In this document: positions 62,601 through 64,000 of the stretch, piece by piece
Numbering within the stretch: position 1 is the first letter of the stretch
Layout of the letters: each line of letters starts with the position of its first letter
DNA from: Nymphaea colorata
Taxonomy: Eukaryota > Streptophyta > Magnoliopsida > Nymphaeales > Nymphaeaceae
Assembly: GCF_008831285.2 (NCBI RefSeq)
Contig: NC_045142.1
Location: forward strand, 15,503,354-15,567,353
Direction: 5' to 3'
Length of the DNA stretch: 64,000 nt
Position numbers and translations under genes: made by a program
Notes under the pieces: model-generated
Told to the model about the DNA's origin: nothing
The model's database searches: none
The model's input: only the letters and a program-made list of their open reading frames with translations

Positions 62601-62864
62601 ATGGAAAAATGTATGGCATTACCAGCAGGACAGTGTTGCTAAAGAAAAAACTTCTGATGACTATTACGAAACTCTAGTTAGATGCATTTGAAGAAATCAA
62701 GGATTAGTAATGCTTCGTTTATAAGCAGCAATTAATAAGCCAGGTAGATGAAAGCATCCAACCAAAAAGAAGAGAAAGAATGAAGGGAATACCAACAGAA
62801 TATCCATTGCCAAAGGATGTGCAGATCCTTCATATAGCAGACCAATTGCCAAGAGTGCAGCAGA
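29395..62864 (-). CDS. APC1: anaphase-promoting complex subunit 1 (APC1), C-terminal 732 codons; 5' part outside window
   Basis: Scaffold subunit of the APC/C ubiquitin ligase, which targets cyclins and securin. Eighteen exons on the minus strand, in gene order: 62864-62793, 60777-60684, 58852-58767, 58684-58634, 57558-57481, 57390-57269, 57185-57025, 49692-49616, 49524-49411, 48245-48147, 42389-42249, 42166-41993, 41789-41726, 41632-41493, 41429-41275, 40725-40647, 40577-40479, 29787-29395. They total 2199 bases and all joins keep frame. PC-repeat segments include [31 protein letters not shown] and [13 protein letters not shown]. Family-typical blocks are [47 protein letters not shown] and VALAYNEAL. 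Arabidopsis APC1 is about 1680 residues, so roughly the first 950 are missing here. Three introns are swollen by retrotransposons; the others are 63 bases to about 2 kb. Confidence 0.94.
30603..30772 (+). repeat. Copia-2 left LTR
   Basis: 170 bases from TGTTAAGAAAC to GGTTTCAACA, with TATA-like ACTATAAAAAC. Confidence 0.88.
30773..30785 (+). other. Copia-2 primer-binding site
   Basis: TGGTATCAGAGCC immediately after the left LTR. Confidence 0.85.
31758..33720 (+). pseudogene. Copia-2 gag/reverse transcriptase/RNase H remnants
   Basis: Gag pieces ([40 protein letters not shown]) lead to a Gly/Arg-rich gag end near 32300-32350, which runs straight into the start of the reverse-transcriptase region near 32345-32440. 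The zinc knuckle, protease and integrase are missing. Reverse transcriptase ([39 protein letters not shown]), a damaged active-site region near 32860 and RNase H traces near 33300-33600 follow, with stops and frame changes. Confidence 0.8.
33760..33948 (+). repeat. Copia-2 right LTR
   Basis: 189 bases from TGTCAAGAAAC to TTTCCACA; longer than the left LTR by small insertions. Confidence 0.88.
34043..34483 (+). repeat. Copia-3 left LTR
   Basis: 441 bases, TGTTAAAATATA to GATTTCTATCA. It contains internal short repeats of TCTCCTAGGATTCTATG and a CT microsatellite. Confidence 0.94.
34325..34334 (+). promoter_or_regulatory. TATA box of Copia-3 left LTR
   Basis: ATTATAAATAG, placed about 150 bases before the LTR end, fits an LTR core promoter. 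The same word occurs in the right LTR near 39303. Confidence 0.6.
34484..34496 (+). other. Copia-3 primer-binding site
   Basis: TGGTATCAGAGCG abuts the left LTR. Confidence 0.88.
34705..39025 (+). pseudogene. Copia-3 gag-pol, nearly intact with two breaks
   Basis: Gag starts at [11 protein letters not shown] (34705). A frame change lies within about 34795-34830, after which one frame runs 1052 codons (34808-37966). Counted in that frame: zinc knuckle [14 protein letters not shown] (239-252), protease [10 protein letters not shown] (305-314), integrase with [13 protein letters not shown] and [21 protein letters not shown] and VVERKHRH, then reverse transcriptase from [16 protein letters not shown] to [20 protein letters not shown] stop at 37964-37966 precedes YVDDIVITG (about 38049). 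The continuation carries RNase H ([35 protein letters not shown]) and ends LEGGC, stop at 39025. Confidence 0.93.
39020..39460 (+). repeat. Copia-3 right LTR
   Basis: 441 bases; differs from the left LTR at about 39066 (A instead of G) and in the CGATTTGAG/CGATTGGAG position near 39273. Confidence 0.94.
39705..39835. repeat. three imperfect ~57-base tandem copies
   Basis: The word TTGTACAAGGAAtGGCaACC recurs three times at 39718, 39765 and 39811 (approximately), with related spacers (ATTTATCAGAA, ATTTACCAGAA). Located in the APC1 last intron. Confidence 0.6.
40479..40577 (-). CDS. APC1: APC1 exon: [10 protein letters not shown]...SSLK
   Basis: Acceptor TTACAG, donor GTTCTT; 33 codons including [15 protein letters not shown] and TLFLSSLK. 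Confidence 0.9.
40647..40725 (-). CDS. APC1: APC1 exon: [20 protein letters not shown]
   Basis: Acceptor TATGCAG, donor GTAAGT; needs a two-base carry-over from the previous exon, which fixes the unusual donor there. Confidence 0.9.
41275..41429 (-). CDS. APC1: APC1 exon ending at a GC donor
   Basis: Acceptor TTAGCAG; encodes [15 protein letters not shown] and then [17 protein letters not shown] and CCDNLWTS. The reading frame and length required by the next exon place the end at AAGCAG followed by GCATGT, giving a GC-AG intron. GT alternatives either break the frame or shorten a family-conserved spacing. Confidence 0.85.
41493..41632 (-). CDS. APC1: APC1 exon: [18 protein letters not shown]
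   Basis: Acceptor TTGAAAG, donor GTTTGT; includes [15 protein letters not shown] and [10 protein letters not shown], one of the most recognisable APC1 blocks. Confidence 0.92.
41726..41789 (-). CDS. APC1: APC1 exon: [19 protein letters not shown]
   Basis: Acceptor TTTGCAG, donor GTAGTT; 64 bases, ending one base into a codon. Confidence 0.9.
41993..42166 (-). CDS. APC1: APC1 exon: [12 protein letters not shown]
   Basis: Acceptor CTATAG, donor GTATGT; 58 codons through [15 protein letters not shown] and [13 protein letters not shown]. Confidence 0.92.
42249..42389 (-). CDS. APC1: APC1 exon: [20 protein letters not shown]
   Basis: PC-repeat exon of 47 codons ending DNRCHLQ. Both its start and its end lie in the word CAGGTAAGTT, so its first bases form a consensus donor. 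Confidence 0.92.
42462..42667 (+). repeat. Copia-5 left LTR
   Basis: 206 bases from TGTTGAATAACA to CAGTCATAACA, followed directly by the primer site at 42668-42679. Confidence 0.8.
42668..42679 (+). other. Copia-5 primer-binding site
   Basis: TGGTATTAGAGC, one base different from the site of the other copia elements here. Confidence 0.75.
43036..44313. mobile_element. 1.28-kb non-autonomous DNA element with TATGTCACA inverted ends
   Basis: The left end reads CTATGTCACACGGGTAC and the right end is the near-complement GTACCTATGTGACATAG. Subterminal sequence is dense in GTACCGG/CCGTACC words. The 7-base word TTCTACC flanks both sides (43029-43035, 44314-44320), a likely target duplication although the right copy is four bases beyond the symmetric end. 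The interior has GGCGAC repeats near 43350-43440 and no transposase. The insertion is nested in the Copia-5 leader. Confidence 0.72.
44484..44700 (+). pseudogene. Copia-5 gag start
   Basis: ATG followed by [13 protein letters not shown], then [18 protein letters not shown]; a frame change follows (the next gag words [15 protein letters not shown] lie in another frame). Related to the Copia-1 gag (NSFSYGSTVKWSHVFMMSVI). Confidence 0.75.
44701..44985 (-). repeat. Copia-4 3' LTR
   Basis: 285 bases; on the minus strand it starts TGTTATGTTTG, directly after a purine tract (TTGAGGGGGGT), and ends AAAATCTTACA. Confidence 0.8.
44992..47134 (-). pseudogene. Copia-4 pol pseudogene (integrase part, reverse transcriptase, RNase H)
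   Basis: In gene order on the minus strand: [33 protein letters not shown] and [15 protein letters not shown]; then an internal deletion joins integrase (near SNIETV) to the hinge. Reverse transcriptase pieces follow ([35 protein letters not shown]), then [20 protein letters not shown] and RNase H ([36 protein letters not shown]). It ends EQLEGGC. Several stops and frame changes are present. Confidence 0.85.
47424..47437. repeat. homopolymer C run
   Basis: About 13 C in a row, in the APC1 intron. Confidence 0.9.
48147..48245 (-). CDS. APC1: APC1 exon: [20 protein letters not shown]
   Basis: Acceptor GCCAAAG, donor GTAAGT after [11 protein letters not shown]; 33 codons. Confidence 0.92.
49411..49524 (-). 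CDS. APC1: APC1 exon: [20 protein letters not shown]
   Basis: Acceptor CTACAG, donor GTCTGC; 38 codons starting [17 protein letters not shown]. Confidence 0.9.
49616..49692 (-). CDS. APC1: APC1 exon: [20 protein letters not shown]
   Basis: Acceptor TATGCAG, donor GTTATG; begins with two bases finishing a Gly codon. Confidence 0.9.
50617..50781 (-). repeat. Copia-6 3' LTR
   Basis: 165 bases; minus-strand ends TGTTAAGATG and CTTATCA; contains CTATATAAAGAGG, a TATA box. Confidence 0.94.
50789..54994 (-). pseudogene. Copia-6 gag-pol, one stop codon from a full-length frame
   Basis: One 1047-codon frame starts [13 protein letters not shown] (54994) and a 350-codon continuation ends SLFDIYAPT (50789). 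Order: gag, zinc knuckle [14 protein letters not shown], protease [13 protein letters not shown], integrase ([46 protein letters not shown]), reverse transcriptase ([25 protein letters not shown]), a TGA stop at 51853-51851 where related elements have Trp, then [11 protein letters not shown] and RNase H ([37 protein letters not shown]). No other break was seen. Confidence 0.94.
55183..55290. repeat. duplicated 60-base block in Copia-6 leader
   Basis: GAAGACGCTGAGAGGAAAAT with following CAGCGTGCAGAGCAGCGGCGG is repeated about 60 bases later with small changes. Confidence 0.7.
55409..55600. repeat. 32-base GC-rich tandem repeat in Copia-6 leader
   Basis: The unit contains CGGAGGCGTCGGGCGGAGAA and GACAGCAACGGG; about four good copies and decayed ones follow. 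It lies between primer site and gag start and yields Ala/Arg/Pro-rich false frames on both strands. Confidence 0.85.
55689..55700 (-). other. Copia-6 primer-binding site
   Basis: Minus strand TGGTATCAGAGC next to the 5' LTR. Confidence 0.88.
55701..55865 (-). repeat. Copia-6 5' LTR
   Basis: 165 bases, no difference seen from the 3' LTR. Confidence 0.94.
57025..57185 (-). CDS. APC1: APC1 exon: [16 protein letters not shown]
   Basis: Acceptor CTTGCAG, donor GTGACG; includes [16 protein letters not shown] and ILTAACVLL, part of the PC-repeat region. Confidence 0.92.
57269..57390 (-). CDS. APC1: APC1 exon: [15 protein letters not shown]
   Basis: Acceptor TTTCCAG, donor GTAAGT; includes [19 protein letters not shown], a strongly conserved APC1 block. 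Confidence 0.92.
57481..57558 (-). CDS. APC1: APC1 exon: [16 protein letters not shown]
   Basis: Acceptor AAGTAG, donor GTATGA; 26 codons ending [10 protein letters not shown]. Confidence 0.92.
57995..58020. repeat. T-run in APC1 intron
   Basis: About 19 T in a row. The surrounding 57900-58330 has words seen in copia leaders (GTCTGATCAC, GATCAGA), but no LTR pair or coding domain, so no element is called. Confidence 0.4.
58369..58402. repeat. AT microsatellite with GT/GC tail
   Basis: About 15 TA units followed by TACATACATGTGTATGTGTG. Confidence 0.9.
58634..58684 (-). CDS. APC1: APC1 exon: [17 protein letters not shown]
   Basis: Acceptor TTCACAG, donor GTTGCA; 17 codons, phase 0 on both sides. 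The exon itself begins GTAAGA, a donor-like word. Confidence 0.87.
58767..58852 (-). CDS. APC1: APC1 exon: [20 protein letters not shown]
   Basis: Acceptor CTCAAG, donor GTATGT; starts with two bases completing Gly and ends YGSRKPYR. Confidence 0.87.
59400..59740. mobile_element. decayed relative of the TATGTCACA DNA-element family
   Basis: The region holds TATATATACACACACACAC, then TGTGTCCCTGCACCTAAGTTT and CACCCATACGGCCATACC. This is the same order (AT tract, C-rich words, CCAAGTTTT-like word, CACC/CATACC words) as the right part of the elements at 43036-44313 and 63185-63540. A start near CTATGACACAC (59405) and an end near 59740 are guesses; the ends are too decayed to fix. Confidence 0.4.
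60684..60777 (-). CDS. APC1: APC1 exon: [15 protein letters not shown] (PC repeat)
   Basis: Acceptor TTATGAAG, donor GTAATT; starts [17 protein letters not shown] and ends one base into a Gly codon. Confidence 0.92.
61478..62243. mobile_element. GAGTC/GACTC-rich DNA-element relic
   Basis: The left end (ATGTTTTAAAACCTGGTGAC) and right end (AATTTTTAAACACTGG) are roughly inverted. Inside lie clustered words on both flanks: TGGTGACTCAGCGGG, CTCGGTGTCTCGGGC on the left, and GGCCAAGTC, GGCCGAGTC, AACCGAGTC on the right, around an AT-rich centre. It resembles a widespread plant small DNA element. It sits in the APC1 intron between exons 60684-60777 and 62793-62864. No target duplication was resolved. 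Confidence 0.55.
62793..62864 (-). CDS. APC1: APC1 exon: [20 protein letters not shown] (first in window)
   Basis: Acceptor TGTCCAG, donor GTATTC; 24 codons ending DILL. It enters in phase 0, so the preceding exon ends on a codon boundary beyond the recognised region. Confidence 0.92.
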
Positions 62865-64000
62865 CTGGACAATCGTAAAGTGCCAATTAATTCAAATTAC
62901 AGGAACAGGATTATTGATAAAATAGTTTAAATGCTGATATGCCCATGGTTTGCCCAGTGAAAGTATCAACAAAGAGGTAGAACCAAACATTGTCAAAAAA
63001 CTAGTGATGCATATAACCAGCACGCGATTACAAGCTCACATCAACGTTGCTTAATCTCTAAAAAACCAAGATTAAGCTTAAAATATGTCATGTTCATCCA
63101 CAAGCCAGAAGCACGGTCACCAATTGTAAAAATGGCTCTCAAAAGAATTCAAGTAATGACCTTGATAAATTAACACTCAAAAACTATGTCACATGAACTC
63201 TTCAACAAGCAGCAACCACGTCGACACAATGTGGGTGTGGGTGCAGATACTGGTGCGGCTCTGACATGCACCCCACCCCAACTGTACCATCTCTTATTCG
63301 TGTTCAAAAAATTTTTCGTTCTTTATTTTTCTTCTCTCTCCCCCTCTCTTTCTCTATTTACAACAACAAAAGTAAGAAAAAAAGGACATATTAAGCTAAG
63401 AAATAACCATATAATTATATATATATATATAGAATAAATATATATGTATATACCCTCACCACACCCCTACACCCAAGTTTTCTCGGATGTGTCGCACCGG
63501 CACCCGCATCCGCACCTGCACCCCGCACTCATGTGACATAACTCAAAAACAAATCACTCACAAGGGAACTAAGGCACAAAACATAAGGAAACAGTCTTTA
63601 TTAGAGGCCAAATTCTTAACAAAGCATAGCCAAAAAATAGGAAACCCCTTAAACATATACAGCTCAAAACTATCCTGAGTTGCCGGCCAAAGGCTAAAAA
63701 TGACCTCAAAATAAGTCATAATAAATAAAAACATAAACGGAAAAGAAGTGACAAAAAAGTTACATGTTTAGCTTACACACAAAATAAACTTACAACATGT
63801 ATATATAATTATATATACAGCAACATAAAAAGATATATACAGCTCTATGTACACATGTCTATAGTAAATAATAGATGTGTAAAATGTGTGTGTGCATCTA
63901 GGAACTGAAGGTTTGCCAAAAAGAAAATGGAGCCTCAAAAGGGTCAAGGTTTCAGTACAAAAGTCAGCTAGCTGAAACTAAAGATAAGCAAGTTCAGTAT
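62865..64000 (-). other. APC1: APC1 intron running to the window edge
   Basis: No further APC1-like exon was found up to base 64000. The interval holds the small DNA element at 63185-63540, AT microsatellites near 63415-63455 and otherwise AT-rich sequence. Confidence 0.6.
63185..63540. mobile_element. 356-base MITE of the TATGTCACA family, clean ends
   Basis: Perfect 12-base terminal inverted repeats (TATGTCACATGA and its complement) are bounded by a 10-base direct repeat, ACTCAAAAAC, at 63175-63184 and 63541-63550. Subterminal words GCACCGGCACCCGCATCC and CCCAAGTTTT resemble those in the element at 43036-44313. There is no coding capacity. A 9-10-base duplication fits the Mutator-like superfamily, but the class is inferred only. 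Confidence 0.82.

Overview
This window is plant nuclear DNA, almost certainly from a flowering plant with a repeat-rich genome. It is AT-rich, its genes are cut by many GT-AG introns, and it carries several Ty1/copia LTR retrotransposons primed at a TGGTATCAGAGC-type initiator-Met tRNA site, a decayed LINE, small DNA transposon-like elements and a decayed insert of plastid DNA (trnF-trnL). The species cannot be named from the sequence.

Two host genes can be reconstructed exon by exon. On the + strand (13275-17491) is a complete seven-exon gene for a soluble ATP-binding-cassette protein of subfamily I (ABCI19/20/21 type, 321 residues). On the - strand, from the right edge down to 29395, are the last 18 coding exons (732 codons and the stop) of APC1, the largest scaffold subunit of the anaphase-promoting complex/cyclosome. 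Its N-terminal part lies beyond base 64000. All exon joins keep one reading frame, including one intron that appears to use a GC donor.

Layout. 1-13 kb: gene-poor, AT-rich DNA with an old 1.15-kb direct repeat pair (about 1890-3080 and 8370-9485) around non-coding sequence, and a plastid-derived insert at 7.5-8.2 kb. 12.5-17.5 kb: the ABCI gene, with a CTCGA-rich repeat just upstream and small repeats in its second intron. 18.6-25.5 kb: a LINE relic split by a complete but defective copia element (Copia-1, target duplication GTGTT). 25.5-29.4 kb: nothing recognisable. 29.4-62.9 kb: APC1. Its 10.7-kb last intron holds Copia-2 (duplication AAACC, internally deleted) and Copia-3 (duplication CTAAG, LTRs nearly identical). 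A 5.8-kb intron holds the 5' part of Copia-5, which is itself interrupted by a DNA element, abutting an oppositely oriented Copia-4 fragment. A 7.3-kb intron holds Copia-6 (duplication GGAGG, LTRs identical by eye, coding region broken by one stop codon). Further DNA-element relics lie in the introns toward the right edge.

The two host genes have no evident joint function. One is a soluble ATPase tied by its family to ER-associated complexes and hormone response; the other is a core cell-cycle ubiquitin ligase scaffold. What stands out is how APC1 has absorbed about 20 kb of transposons in three introns while every exon remains readable. I found no previously undescribed biological system. 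The best leads are the GC-AG intron, two APC1 exons that begin with a consensus donor (possible recursive splicing), the DNA-element family with copies at 43-44 kb and 63 kb, and the young copia insertions.
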